Assembly: GCF_000368045.1 (NCBI RefSeq)
Contig: NZ_KB849236.1
Coordinates: 917,253 to 981,252 of the forward strand
From: Acinetobacter johnsonii CIP 64.6
Lineage (GTDB): Bacteria; Pseudomonadota; Gammaproteobacteria; Pseudomonadales; Moraxellaceae
Length of the DNA stretch: 64,000 nucleotides
Direction of reading: 5' to 3'
Part shown: positions 8,167 through 16,561 of the stretch, piece by piece
Layout of the letters: each line of letters begins with the position of its first letter
How positions within the stretch are numbered: position 1 is the stretch's first letter
Translations under genes and position numbers: made by a program
Notes under the pieces: generated by a model
Told to the model about the DNA's origin: nothing
The model's input: the letters and a program-made list of their open reading frames with translations, nothing else
Database searches by the model: none

Positions 8167-8955
8167 TTAACGACCATTACGTCCGCGACCACGTGGAGCT
8201 TTCGTATTAGGACGTGTTGTACCATTGGTTTTACGTTTTGGTTTCTCACTTTCATCCATTTGCCAAATACGCTTTGTACCTGACTTTTTCACGGAACCAT
8301 CTTTGTTCTTACGAACCATAGGCTTACCACCTGTACCCCCCGGTTTTTTCACATAAGAGCGTGAACGGTAAGGTTCTTCCGCAGGAATGTTTTGAAAGTC
8401 AGGGTATAAAAGTGGTTCGATTTCTTTGGATTCACCTGGTTGTAAACCCATTTGAACCAAATCAATTGCACCAATTTTAGTACGGATTAAACGTAAAGTA
8501 GGAAAACCTACAGCAGCAGTCATGCGACGTACTTGACGGTTACGGCCTTCACAAATTGAAATTTCGACCCAAGAAGTCGGCACAGACGCACGGAAACGTA
8601 CAGGAGGATCACGATCCCATAACCACTCAGGTTGTGCAACTTTAGATGCTTCAGCAGGTAAAGTTATACCATCTTTCAGTTCCACGCCTTTACGCAACTG
8701 CTCCAGCGCTTCTTCAGTTACATCACCATCGACCTGAACCAAATACGTTTTAAATTTTTTATTGGCAGGGTTGGTGATGTATTGGTTTAAACCACCATGA
8801 TCGGTTAAAAATACCAAGCCTTCAGAGTCCATATCCAAACGACCAGCCAAGCGCAAAGTAGAGTCGCTGACAAAGTCAGACATCGTCATATGTGCTTCAT
8901 CTTTACGGAACTGGGAGAGGACGTCATAGGGCTTATTCAGGATGACGATTTTCAT
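8167..8955 (-). CDS. rluE: 23S rRNA pseudouridine synthase RluE with basic C-terminal extension
   Basis: RsuA-family synthase. E. coli RluE isomerises U2457 of 23S rRNA. Catalytic Asp in AGRLDMDSEGL (about residue 42); RluE hallmarks PEWLWDRDPP and PTSWVEISICEGRNRQVRRM. There is no N-terminal S4 domain, as in RluE. E. coli RluE is about 217 residues; this one is 262 because of a Lys/Arg/Gly-rich tail (from about residue 190, ending RGRGRNGR), which probably binds RNA. The ATG at 8955 has AGAAG at good spacing; a TTG two codons upstream is less likely. Its own terminator follows. Confidence 0.9.
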   Translation of the reverse strand: MKIVILNKPYDVLSQFRKDEAHMTMSDFVSDSTLRLAGRLDMDSEGLVFLTDHGGLNQYITNPANKKFKTYLVQVDGDVTEEALEQLRKGVELKDGITLPAEASKVAQPEWLWDRDPPVRFRASVPTSWVEISICEGRNRQVRRMTAAVGFPTLRLIRTKIGAIDLVQMGLQPGESKEIEPLLYPDFQNIPAEEPYRSRSYVKKPGGTGGKPMVRKNKDGSVKKSGTKRIWQMDESEKPKRKTNGTTRPNTKAPRGRGRNGR

Positions 8956-9152
8956 AGTCAATAACTTCTGTAATTACATAAAATAAGAAATATCAAGATT
9001 TATTTAATAGAGAAATGTAGTTATTTCTCGTATAAATCTCAAAAACAGCGGAATTCGATTAAGCTATTATGCGATAAGAAGAGTGGAAAGTATTGTCTAT
9101 CGGCAATTATTTTTTAAATTTGCCAATTATAATAAAAGGGAGCGCCTGCAAA

Positions 9153-10406
9153 ATGGGTTATCAGAAGATCATCGTTCCTGCGGATGGTAGTAAAATTACT
9201 GTAAACGCAGATTTATCCTTAAATGTTCCAAATCAACCGATTATTCCTTTTATTGAAGGCGATGGTATTGGTGTCGACATTACACCAGCTATGAAAACTG
9301 TAGTGGATGCTGCAGTACAAAAAGCATATGGTGGTAAACGCTCGATTGAGTGGATGGAGGTCTACTGCGGTGAAAAAGCCAATAAAATTTATGGCTCTTA
9401 TATGCCAGAAGAAACTTTTGATGCGCTACGCGAGTTTGTGGTTTCAATTAAAGGCCCTTTAACCACACCTGTTGGTGGGGGGATTCGTTCTTTGAACGTG
9501 GCGTTACGCCAAGAATTAGATTTGTACGTCTGTGTACGCCCTGTACGTTGGTTTGAAGGGGTACCATCACCTGTTCAGCACCCTGAACTGACCGATATGG
9601 TCATTTTCCGTGAAAACTCAGAAGATATTTATGCAGGGATTGAATGGAAAGCCGACTCTCCTGAAGCGAAGAAAGTGATTAAGTTTCTCAAAGAAGAAAT
9701 GGGCGTGACTAAAATCCGCTTTGAAGATAACTGTGGTATCGGGATTAAGCCTGTATCGAAAGAGGGAACGCAGCGCCTTGTGCGTAAAGCGATTCAATTT
9801 GCGATTGATAATGATAAGCCGAGTGTGACCTTGGTTCACAAAGGCAATATCATGAAATATACCGAAGGGGCGTTTAAAGAGTGGGGGTATGAGCTTGCGA
9901 TGGACCGTTTCGGTGGTGAGCTCATTGATGGCGGGCCATGGGTAAAAATTAAAAACCCAAAAAGTGGTAAAGACATTATCATTAAAGATGTGATTGCCGA
10001 TGCATTCTTGCAGCAGATTTTAATGCGTCCTGCGGACTATTCAGTGATTGCAACTTTAAACCTGAATGGTGACTATATTTCTGATGCATTGGCTGCAGAA
10101 GTTGGAGGGATTGGTATTGCGCCGGGTGCGAATATTGGTGGGGCGATTTCTGTTTATGAAGCCACGCACGGAACAGCGCCAAAATATGCTGGGCAAGATA
10201 AAGTCAACCCAGGCTCTATTATTCTTTCTGCTGAAATGATGCTACGGGATATGGGTTGGGTAGAGGCGGCAGATTTAATCATTAAAGGGATTTCAGGGGC
10301 AATTGAGGCGAAAACAGTCACTTATGATTTTGAGCGATTAATGCCGAATGCAACCTTATTACGTTGTTCAGAGTTTGGTGAGGCTATTATTGCGAATATG
10401 GAATAA
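9153..10406 (+). CDS. icd: Dimeric NADP-dependent isocitrate dehydrogenase
   Basis: Classical homodimeric Icd of the TCA cycle, 417 residues, closely resembling E. coli Icd over its full length. The phosphorylation and substrate loop GGIRSLNVALRQELDLY is present, as are VIFRENSEDIYAGIEW, IKDVIADAFLQQIL and ATHGTAPKYAGQDKVNPGS. The ATG at 9153 follows AAAAGGGAG; a TTG 60 bp upstream is in frame but adds residues foreign to the family. The serine that AceK phosphorylates in enterics is retained; whether it is used here is unknown. It is the second isocitrate dehydrogenase in the window. Confidence 0.97.
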   Translation: MGYQKIIVPADGSKITVNADLSLNVPNQPIIPFIEGDGIGVDITPAMKTVVDAAVQKAYGGKRSIEWMEVYCGEKANKIYGSYMPEETFDALREFVVSIKGPLTTPVGGGIRSLNVALRQELDLYVCVRPVRWFEGVPSPVQHPELTDMVIFRENSEDIYAGIEWKADSPEAKKVIKFLKEEMGVTKIRFEDNCGIGIKPVSKEGTQRLVRKAIQFAIDNDKPSVTLVHKGNIMKYTEGAFKEWGYELAMDRFGGELIDGGPWVKIKNPKSGKDIIIKDVIADAFLQQILMRPADYSVIATLNLNGDYISDALAAEVGGIGIAPGANIGGAISVYEATHGTAPKYAGQDKVNPGSIILSAEMMLRDMGWVEAADLIIKGISGAIEAKTVTYDFERLMPNATLLRCSEFGEAIIANME

Positions 10407-10427
10407 ACCTAAAGCTAAAAATGATAG

Positions 10428-10456
10428 AAACCCGCATATATTGCGGGTTTTCTTTT
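10428..10456 (+). terminator. Rho-independent terminator of dimeric icd
   Basis: AAACCCGCA / TGCGGGTTT stem with a short AT loop and a T-rich tail. Confidence 0.85.
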
Positions 10457-10690
10457 GTTGGCTTGAAAATAGGTCTGGAAATAGGTTTGTAATGTAAAAC
10501 TAGGTTAAAGGATTCGTGCTTTCAGTGAGTATAGGTAAGGTCAAATCAAAAGGAGAGTTGATTTTTAACCATAAATTATATATGTAATTACAATGAAGTA
10601 CTTTGATACAGCTTATAGCTTGGGTTTTTAGCTGAGTGATGTATGGTGGTCTTTGTCGAATGTTACGGCAGATGATAAAGGAGTAGTCTC

Positions 10691-10864
10691 GTGGCTAATC
10701 AACAAAATCAACAGCAGAACAATCAGCAGCAACGTCAACAACAACCAAATCAACCGCAAGAACAGCCAGATCAACAACAACAGCAACAACAACCCAAACC
10801 AAATCAAGGCCAGCAAAAACAGCCGAATCAAAACCAACCGAACCCAGATCAGCAACAACGCTAG
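10691..10864 (+). CDS. 57-residue Gln/Asn/Pro-rich microprotein
   Basis: GTG start preceded by AAAGGAG at ideal spacing, ending at TAG. By my count 30 of 57 residues are Gln, 9 Asn and 8 Pro; the rest are mostly charged. There are no hydrophobic residues apart from the start Met and one Ala, so it should be disordered and soluble. No domain is recognised. It could act as a linker, a condensate-forming or surface-associated peptide, but there is no evidence for any of these. It is followed 82 nt later by a Lys-rich microprotein on the same strand, also with a strong ribosome site; the pair may be one transcript ending at the hairpin near 11100. The opposite strand reads as an implausible poly-Leu frame. 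Confidence 0.68.
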   Translation: MANQQNQQQNNQQQRQQQPNQPQEQPDQQQQQQQPKPNQGQQKQPNQNQPNPDQQQR

Positions 10865-10946
10865 GCGTATTGCTATTTCATGAACGAATGTTAAAGGCAT
10901 TTCAAGGAAGAATCGAGCAAAGGGAGTTGAACCAAAGGAGGACCCT

Positions 10947-11063
10947 ATGTCGAATAATGTTGTGAAAACATTAAAACAGAAGATCAAAGCACGTTTAAAA
11001 AAGATCTCTAAGCATCAGTCTAAGCTGAAAGCCTTAGAGAAAAAACTGAAGAAGTGTAAGTAG
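10947..11063 (+). CDS. 38-residue Lys-rich helical microprotein
   Basis: ATG preceded by AAAGGAGG five bases upstream, close to the ideal ribosome site. The 38-residue product has 14 Lys, one Arg and a single Glu, so it is strongly cationic. Hydrophobic residues at 9, 13, 17, 20, 27, 30 and 34 form a 3-4 pattern, predicting an amphipathic helix or short coiled coil. It ends KKCK, with one Cys. No family is recognised. A nucleic-acid-binding or membrane-active peptide is conceivable but not shown. It lies directly before a perfect 12-bp hairpin that could end the transcript. Confidence 0.7.
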   Translation: MSNNVVKTLKQKIKARLKKISKHQSKLKALEKKLKKCK

Positions 11064-11083
11064 TTTTACGTGGTTTATTCGAA

Positions 11084-11114
11084 GCAAAGCCCTCATTTTA
11101 TATGAGGGCTTTGC
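11084..11114 (+). terminator. Perfect 12-bp hairpin, probable terminator
   Basis: GCAAAGCCCTCA / TGAGGGCTTTGC is fully complementary. It lies 20 nt after the Lys-rich microprotein. The T residues are inside the stem and no long T tract follows, so termination strength is uncertain. Confidence 0.6.
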
Positions 11115-11214
11115 CGTTACATATATAAGATATCTTTCAATATATGAGGCATTTAGTATGAAAAGGTAACTTTATCTTATTTTAATATCTAAAAATTAGC
11201 TGAGTAGTTGAATC

Positions 11215-11766
11215 ATGTCTCGTTTAGTTCTGAGTGGAGCTATTTTAAGTACAAGTCTGCTGATGAGTGGATGTCAGCCACCCGCTTCGGGTGAAGCAGC
11301 AGGTTTGAGTTATCCATATTTATATTGGCAATTATATAAGACACCTTTAGAGAAAATCTTAAATGTGCCTGTACAAGGTGTAAGCCATAAGCAGATACAG
11401 GACACTTGGGGGGCTGCACGTGGTCAGGGCCGAAAACATCAAGGTATTGATATCTTCGCTAAACGTGGTACACCTGTCTTAAGCGCTACATCAGGCATTG
11501 TCTTGGATGTCGGCCTCAATAGTCTAGGTGGACAAGTAGTATGGGTAATGGGACCAAACTTAAGCCGTCACTACTATGCACATTTAGATGCTTATGCGCC
11601 TAATATTCAAACGGGTGATTGGGTTGAAGTGGGAGAAGTATTGGGCTATGTCGGGAACACGGGCAATGCCAAGAATACGCCACCACATTTGCACTATGGA
11701 ATTTATAGGACTGGAAAAGGAGCCGTAAATCCTTATCCGTATTTAACTTTAAATGCATTGAAATAA
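11215..11766 (+). CDS. M23 family metallopeptidase, lipoprotein
   Basis: Probable envelope lipoprotein with a LytM/M23 fold. The signal peptide ends in a lipobox-like LMSGC, placing the lipidated Cys at about residue 20; Met at -3 is slightly unusual. Zinc motifs are complete: HQGIDIF (His and Asp), HYYAHLD and PPHLHYG, so it should be an active peptidoglycan endopeptidase and not an EnvC/NlpD-type activator with lost ligands. It is short (183 residues) with no LysM domain. The ribosome site is weak. It is a single gene with an intergenic gap on both sides. Confidence 0.88.
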   Translation: MSRLVLSGAILSTSLLMSGCQPPASGEAAGLSYPYLYWQLYKTPLEKILNVPVQGVSHKQIQDTWGAARGQGRKHQGIDIFAKRGTPVLSATSGIVLDVGLNSLGGQVVWVMGPNLSRHYYAHLDAYAPNIQTGDWVEVGEVLGYVGNTGNAKNTPPHLHYGIYRTGKGAVNPYPYLTLNALK

Positions 11767-11970
11767 CCGAGCTTTGATCTACAGCTGTAAAAGTTTGAAT
11801 GCGTGAATTGTATTGGTTATAGAAGGCACATCAATTGGGTTCTTTTCTTATACTTAAACCGTACATTTGTAGTATTTAGAGGTAAGTTAAAAATATCACA
11901 GGTATTTAACATGGACGGCCCTTTATAACGGAACCTACAACTCTTTTTCGATTTCCTTCTATGTGAAGGA

Positions 11971-13173
11971 TTAAAAGGCCTCTTTTTTAGTTGTTGGATT
12001 GGAGGTGGATGTCCTACGGGTAAAGTAAAATAGTTGCAATGTTCCTAAACCGAGAACTCCCGCAGCAAGCATAAACTGAAAGTGATATGACCAACCCAAA
12101 TGCTGCAAGGTACTAAAACTTAAACCACCGACCAGTTGGACCGTTGCAAAGCTAAGTGTCGCCATACTCCACAACTTTTTATAGGCCAAGCCGTAGAGTT
12201 GTAAGATGGTGTAGGAGGTGAGAAAGACCACCGCAGGGTTCAGTAGGCCTGTGAGAAATGAAGACAGGAGCGTAAATATAGGCGAGAAACTCAGAACCGC
12301 AATAAAAACTGCCGCAATATAGACACTGTATAAAATCTTTAAAGCGTGAAAGTTGCCAAATTTACGCGCTAAAGCATAAGCTATCGCTGCACCTAGAGCA
12401 CTGCCTAAGCCATATAAAATCCAGTTAAAATTGATCCAATATAAATTTAGCGTTAAAACATGACTTAAATAATCAATCCAAAACAAAGAATGGGGAATAT
12501 AGGCAAAGGCGCTGCAGGCATAAACAATGAGTAAACTATAGTAAATTTTATTCACTGTATGAGTCTGGGGCTGGCTTGTAGGGATACTGTGCAGTTGCTT
12601 TTGGAAAGGGCGAACCAGTATCCATAATAACCATGTAATGACAAATGCAAAGCCACAGAGAATGAACCATGCGCTACTGATTGCAATACGGTCTAAATAC
12701 GGCATAAACAGCGTGGCTGCCAATACGCCAATTCCTATTCCGCTAAATCCAATGAGATTAATTTTAAAACGGTGCGGTAACTCACTGCACTGTGCCACAA
12801 TACTGGGCGATAGAATCATCAGCAAACCACCACCGATACCTGAAATGATGCGCCACACCAAATACCAAACTTCATTAAAATGCGAAAATGCACAGGCAAA
12901 CAGGCTGATTGAACCAAAGAGCGCAGCAAAAATGATATAGATCGGCATTTTTGCATTTTGTGGCAACTTCATCGCCCAAAATGCTCCGATCAGATAGCCC
13001 AGCAGATTGGCACTACCGAGTAGACTGGCGAAATTGTGTGACCATTCATAGGCTTCGCGAGTGGACGGCAGTAGCGCGGTATAAGAAAAACGTAAGATGC
13101 CAATTCCCAAGCACATACTCAGGCAGAGAAAGAGACTCAGTTGTACGGTGCTTGAGAACGTCCTGTTCATCAT
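11971..13173 (-). CDS. YbfB/YjiJ family MFS transporter
   Basis: 400-residue inner-membrane protein with about 12 hydrophobic segments and a short basic C-terminal tail. The N-terminal sequence (CLGIGILRFSYTALLPSTRE) and the glycine-rich GIGGGLLMILSP fit the MFS_4 (YbfB/YjiJ) group. Substrate unknown. Two consecutive ATG codons open the frame; either could be used. It is followed, in the same direction but separated by about 100 bp, by a flavin-reductase gene that is transcribed first, so the two may be co-transcribed. Confidence 0.82.
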   Translation of the reverse strand: MMNRTFSSTVQLSLFLCLSMCLGIGILRFSYTALLPSTREAYEWSHNFASLLGSANLLGYLIGAFWAMKLPQNAKMPIYIIFAALFGSISLFACAFSHFNEVWYLVWRIISGIGGGLLMILSPSIVAQCSELPHRFKINLIGFSGIGIGVLAATLFMPYLDRIAISSAWFILCGFAFVITWLLWILVRPFQKQLHSIPTSQPQTHTVNKIYYSLLIVYACSAFAYIPHSLFWIDYLSHVLTLNLYWINFNWILYGLGSALGAAIAYALARKFGNFHALKILYSVYIAAVFIAVLSFSPIFTLLSSFLTGLLNPAVVFLTSYTILQLYGLAYKKLWSMATLSFATVQLVGGLSFSTLQHLGWSYHFQFMLAAGVLGLGTLQLFYFTRRTSTSNPTTKKEAF

Positions 13174-13281
13174 AATTTGACTATTTGTTTAAAAAATACA
13201 CTTGAACTATAAGATGAAATTTACAATAAAACAATCGAGTGATGTCCACCTTTAGTCGAGCGGAGTAAAGGCGCAGTCAAT

Positions 13282-13887
13282 TTAATCAGTATCTTTGAGT
13301 TGATTGATATCCACTGCATCACCAATGGTATAAAAGTGTCCGCCTGCAACATGGTGGATGCTTTTCCACTCATCTGCGGCTTCATGGTAGTACCAATGGC
13401 CATCTCTAAAAACACGATCATCTGCATAAGCGGCAATGACTTTGCCAATAAATAAGTCATGCTGCTGCTGATTATGCGATTCAGGAATGAGTTCACACAG
13501 AATCCATGCGCTACAGCCTTCAACCACTGGAATTGGGCTGTGACCAAACTGAAAAAGTTCGACCCCACACTGACGTAACTTTTCAGGAGCATCATATTGA
13601 CTGATCATGCCCAGTGCGTAGACCATTTTCAGCTGTTTAAGTGTAGGGACTTGCAGCGCAAACAAACCCGATTTTTCAATAATACTGCGGGTTTTCGTAG
13701 ATTTATCGAGTACCACCGTCACTTTGGCTGGGCTAAACTCTAGGGCGCATGCCCAAGCCGCGGCCATGACATTGGTGCTTTCATCATCTTGACTGGAAAC
13801 CAGCACGGTTGGGCCGTGGTTGAGTAGCCGATATGCTTTTTCTAAAGGGACGGGCAGAATGTGAGGATTAAGCAAAGATTGATTCAT
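13282..13887 (-). CDS. Flavin reductase-like protein (FMN-binding split barrel)
   Basis: About 200 residues with the split-barrel flavin reductase fold: PVPLEKAYRLLNHGPTVLVS at the N-terminus, NVMAAAWACALEFSPAKVTVVL and KSGLFALQVP. Members either reduce flavin for a partner monooxygenase or act as diflavin-type reductases. No monooxygenase partner is adjacent. The ATG at 13887 is preferred by alignment with the family; a GTG at 13899 is also possible, and neither has a clear ribosome site. The adjacent MFS gene downstream may share the transcript. Confidence 0.85.
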   Translation of the reverse strand: MNQSLLNPHILPVPLEKAYRLLNHGPTVLVSSQDDESTNVMAAAWACALEFSPAKVTVVLDKSTKTRSIIEKSGLFALQVPTLKQLKMVYALGMISQYDAPEKLRQCGVELFQFGHSPIPVVEGCSAWILCELIPESHNQQQHDLFIGKVIAAYADDRVFRDGHWYYHEAADEWKSIHHVAGGHFYTIGDAVDINQLKDTD

Positions 13888-14046
13888 GTAAAAGAACACT
13901 TTAACAGTCGTTTAAATGCTTTATACCACATTCTAAAACTGCCAATTCAGTCTAAATTTGTACATTCAGCGTGGAATATGGCGCAAAACAGTAAGCCCGT
14001 TTAAATTTTGATTTATAATTATGACAGCATCATTTAGGGAAACAAT

Positions 14047-15435
14047 ATGAATATCCCCTTAATCGTCAATGTCATCATTTTTATTGCATTGCTTTTTTTA
14101 CTGGGCCGAACCCGTAAAACCGATTGGAGTTTAGCGAAGAAAGTACTGGCAGGTCTCTGTCTCGGTATTGTTTTTGGTCTCGCTTTACATGGGTTTTATG
14201 GTACGAATTCGCCTGTACTGCAAGAGTCAGTACAGTGGTTTAATTTGGTCGGCAAAGGCTATGTCAAACTACTACAAATGGTGGTGATGCCTTTGGTATT
14301 TGTTTCCATTTTAGGCGCTGTGATTAAGCTGCACGATGTGGGTTCATTGGGTAAAATTAGTTTTATCAGTATTGGGACTTTGTTATTTACCACAGCGATT
14401 GCTGCATTTGTCGGTGTGGTGGTGACCAATCTGTTCGGCTTAACTGCGGCAGGTTTAGTGCAAGGGACACAAGAAACAGAACGTTTAAATACGATTCAAA
14501 CTGACTATGTCGGGCAAGTGGCTGACTTGCAAGTGCCTGATTTATTTCTGTCATTTATACCGAGCAATCCTTTTGCCGAGCTGACAGGGGCACATCCAAC
14601 GTCCATTATTAGTGTAGTCATTTTTGCAGTGTTTTTAGGCATTGCAGGCTTGAACCTCATGAAAGCGGATGCTGAGAAAGGGCAAAAGCTGTTGTCTGCA
14701 ATTGACATCTTGCAAGCGTGGGTCATGAAGTTGGTGCGTCTAATTATGATGCTCACGCCTTATGGTGTGTTCGCACTCATGACCAATATTGTGGCCAACT
14801 CTAAAATGGCAGACATCTTAAACTTAGGTGGCTTCTTGGTTGCGTCTTATATCGGTTTGGCGATTATGTTTATCGTACACGCCGTGATTTTGGCGCTCAC
14901 AGGTGTGAACCCAATTCAGTTCTTTAAAAAGGTTTGGCCTGTGCTGACCTTTGCGTTTACTAGCCGTTCAAGTGCTGCCAGTATCCCTTTAAATATTGAA
15001 GCGCAAACACGACGTCTGGGTGTACCAGAGTCGATTGCCAGCTTTTCAGCATCATTTGGTACGACCATTGGGCAAAATGGCTGTGCGGGGCTGTATCCTG
15101 CGATGTTGGCTGTTATGGTTGCACCGACAGTAGGTATTAATCCACTCGATCCGCTTTGGATTTTGACTTTGGTTTGTGTCGTGACCTTGAGCTCGATTGG
15201 GGTGGCGGGTGTAGGTGGTGGAGCAACATTTGCAGCACTGATTGTCCTGCCGATGCTGGGCTTGCCTGTGACTTTGGTTGCACTGCTCATTTCAATTGAG
15301 CCTTTAATTGATATGGGACGTACGGCTTTGAATGTGAATGGTTCTATGACCGCAGGTGTCGTGACCAGCCAAGTCTTATGTCAAACCGATAAGCGTATTT
15401 TTGAGCAAGACAATGTGGACTTAAAAGAAGTCTAA
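14047..15435 (+). CDS. tcyP: L-cystine:cation symporter TcyP
   Basis: 462-residue inner-membrane symporter of the DAACS (SDF) family. It resembles E. coli TcyP (YdjN) along the whole length: SVQWFNLVGKGYVKLLQM, FTSRSSAASIPLN, GTTIGQNGCAGLYPAM and DMGRTALNVNGS. The serine-rich re-entrant loop and the NMDGT-like region (here NQNGC/DMGRT) are conserved. Function: sodium- or proton-driven import of L-cystine. The start ATG has AGGGAAA upstream. A clear terminator follows, so it is monocistronic. Confidence 0.92.
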   Translation: MNIPLIVNVIIFIALLFLLGRTRKTDWSLAKKVLAGLCLGIVFGLALHGFYGTNSPVLQESVQWFNLVGKGYVKLLQMVVMPLVFVSILGAVIKLHDVGSLGKISFISIGTLLFTTAIAAFVGVVVTNLFGLTAAGLVQGTQETERLNTIQTDYVGQVADLQVPDLFLSFIPSNPFAELTGAHPTSIISVVIFAVFLGIAGLNLMKADAEKGQKLLSAIDILQAWVMKLVRLIMMLTPYGVFALMTNIVANSKMADILNLGGFLVASYIGLAIMFIVHAVILALTGVNPIQFFKKVWPVLTFAFTSRSSAASIPLNIEAQTRRLGVPESIASFSASFGTTIGQNGCAGLYPAMLAVMVAPTVGINPLDPLWILTLVCVVTLSSIGVAGVGGGATFAALIVLPMLGLPVTLVALLISIEPLIDMGRTALNVNGSMTAGVVTSQVLCQTDKRIFEQDNVDLKEV

Positions 15436-15462
15436 GCTGAGAAATATATCGCTTATGAACTG

Positions 15463-15498
15463 AAAAGAAGCCTATCTTCATGATTAGGCTTCTTTTTA
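15463..15498 (+). terminator. Rho-independent terminator of tcyP
   Basis: Perfect AAAAGAAGCCTA / TAGGCTTCTTTT stem with a 10-nt loop and a T run. Confidence 0.88.
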
Positions 15499-15587
15499 TT
15501 GGGCGTGTATCCATAAATGACTAAAAACTGTATCTATTTTTTTGCGCAGTTTTTTGCAAAATAAAGCTTCAATTTAGGAGAAAAACG

Positions 15588-16415
15588 ATGAAAATGTATC
15601 AAGTCGATGCCTTTACAACTGAATTATTCAAAGGTAATCCTGCCGCTGTGATTGTACGTGATGAATGGTTAGCAGTAGATTTGATGCAGAATATTGCCTT
15701 GGAAAATAATTTGGCAGAAACGGCTTTTGTGAAAGTCATTGATGCTGAAAATTATGAAATTCGCTGGTTTACCCCTCAGGTTGAAGTGGAATTTTGTGGG
15801 CACGCGACTTTAGCCAGTAGTTTCATCCTGTTTCGGGATTATACCGATGCTAAACGTATCCAGTTTCATGTGAAAGACTTGGGTGTTTTTATCATTGATC
15901 AAGATGTTGATGGCAAGATTCATATGAATTTTCCAATTCGTGCACCGCAAAAGTTAGAAGACTATCCTGCGGAAATTCATGAATTGGTCGATTGTGAAAT
16001 TAAAGAAGTCTATTTAAACCCACAGGCTTATATTTTAGTGTGTGAGTCTGAGCAGGCAGTTAAGGATGCCAAACCGAACTTAGATAAAATTCGTCAAATG
16101 GCAGAAAAGCATAAAGTCAGTACCGCGATTACCGCTGAAAACTTGGATGTTACCCTGACCTCAACGTCTCAAGACTATGATTATATCGCGCGTTATTTCG
16201 CACCGCATAAAGGCATCAATGAAGACCCTGTGACAGGCTCCATGCATACAGGTCTTGCGCCCTTGTGGGCGGAGAAGTTGGGTAAAACCTCATTGATTGC
16301 CTATCAGGCATCGAGCCGTGGAGGATTACTTTATTGCGATATTCAGTCTGCAATGCGGATCCAAATTTCTGGCTATGCCAAGTTATATATGACGGCTGAA
16401 CTTTACTTAGATTAA
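15588..16415 (+). CDS. PhzF family isomerase
   Basis: 275-residue protein with the duplicated PhzF/diaminopimelate-epimerase-like fold. The catalytic acid is Glu44 in NNLAETAF, and the GNPAAVIV and CGHATLAS motifs are intact. The second half has DPVTGSMHTGLAPLWAEKLG. Start ATG follows TAGGAG. PhzF itself acts in phenazine synthesis, but no phenazine genes are here; most homologues of this type are of unknown substrate. It is a lone gene between tcyP and the M16 protease. Confidence 0.9.
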   Translation: MKMYQVDAFTTELFKGNPAAVIVRDEWLAVDLMQNIALENNLAETAFVKVIDAENYEIRWFTPQVEVEFCGHATLASSFILFRDYTDAKRIQFHVKDLGVFIIDQDVDGKIHMNFPIRAPQKLEDYPAEIHELVDCEIKEVYLNPQAYILVCESEQAVKDAKPNLDKIRQMAEKHKVSTAITAENLDVTLTSTSQDYDYIARYFAPHKGINEDPVTGSMHTGLAPLWAEKLGKTSLIAYQASSRGGLLYCDIQSAMRIQISGYAKLYMTAELYLD

Positions 16416-16516
16416 GTTGTAATTCTCTTAAATTAAAACTACTGGTGAAAAATAAGCATTGATTAAAATGCTATTTTTCACCAAATTACTATAAAAATAA
16501 TTTCACTTTCCTCTAT

Positions 16517-16535
16517 GATGTTGAGAATCATTCAT
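16517..16535 (+). promoter_or_regulatory. Candidate Fur box before the M16 protease
   Basis: The 19 bases match the consensus Fur site at 13 positions, including the continuous core AATCATT. It overlaps a possible -35 (TTGAGA, 16521-16526) with GAATTA 17 bp later. It sits 27 bp before the start codon. Confidence 0.4.
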
Positions 16536-16561
16536 ATTTTGTCGAATTATTTGGAAAAATA

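Noticed and set aside
10628..10987. Long minus-strand frame with Leu-rich translation
   Set aside because: It is the complement of the CAA/CAG-rich coding region of the Gln-rich microprotein; the poly-Leu sequence and lack of a ribosome site mark it as a shadow.
12638..13175. Two plus-strand frames inside the MFS gene
   Set aside because: Antisense shadows of a membrane-protein gene with clear family motifs.
13221..13595. 124-codon minus-strand frame
   Set aside because: Overlaps the flavin reductase gene in another frame; the latter has family motifs, this one none.
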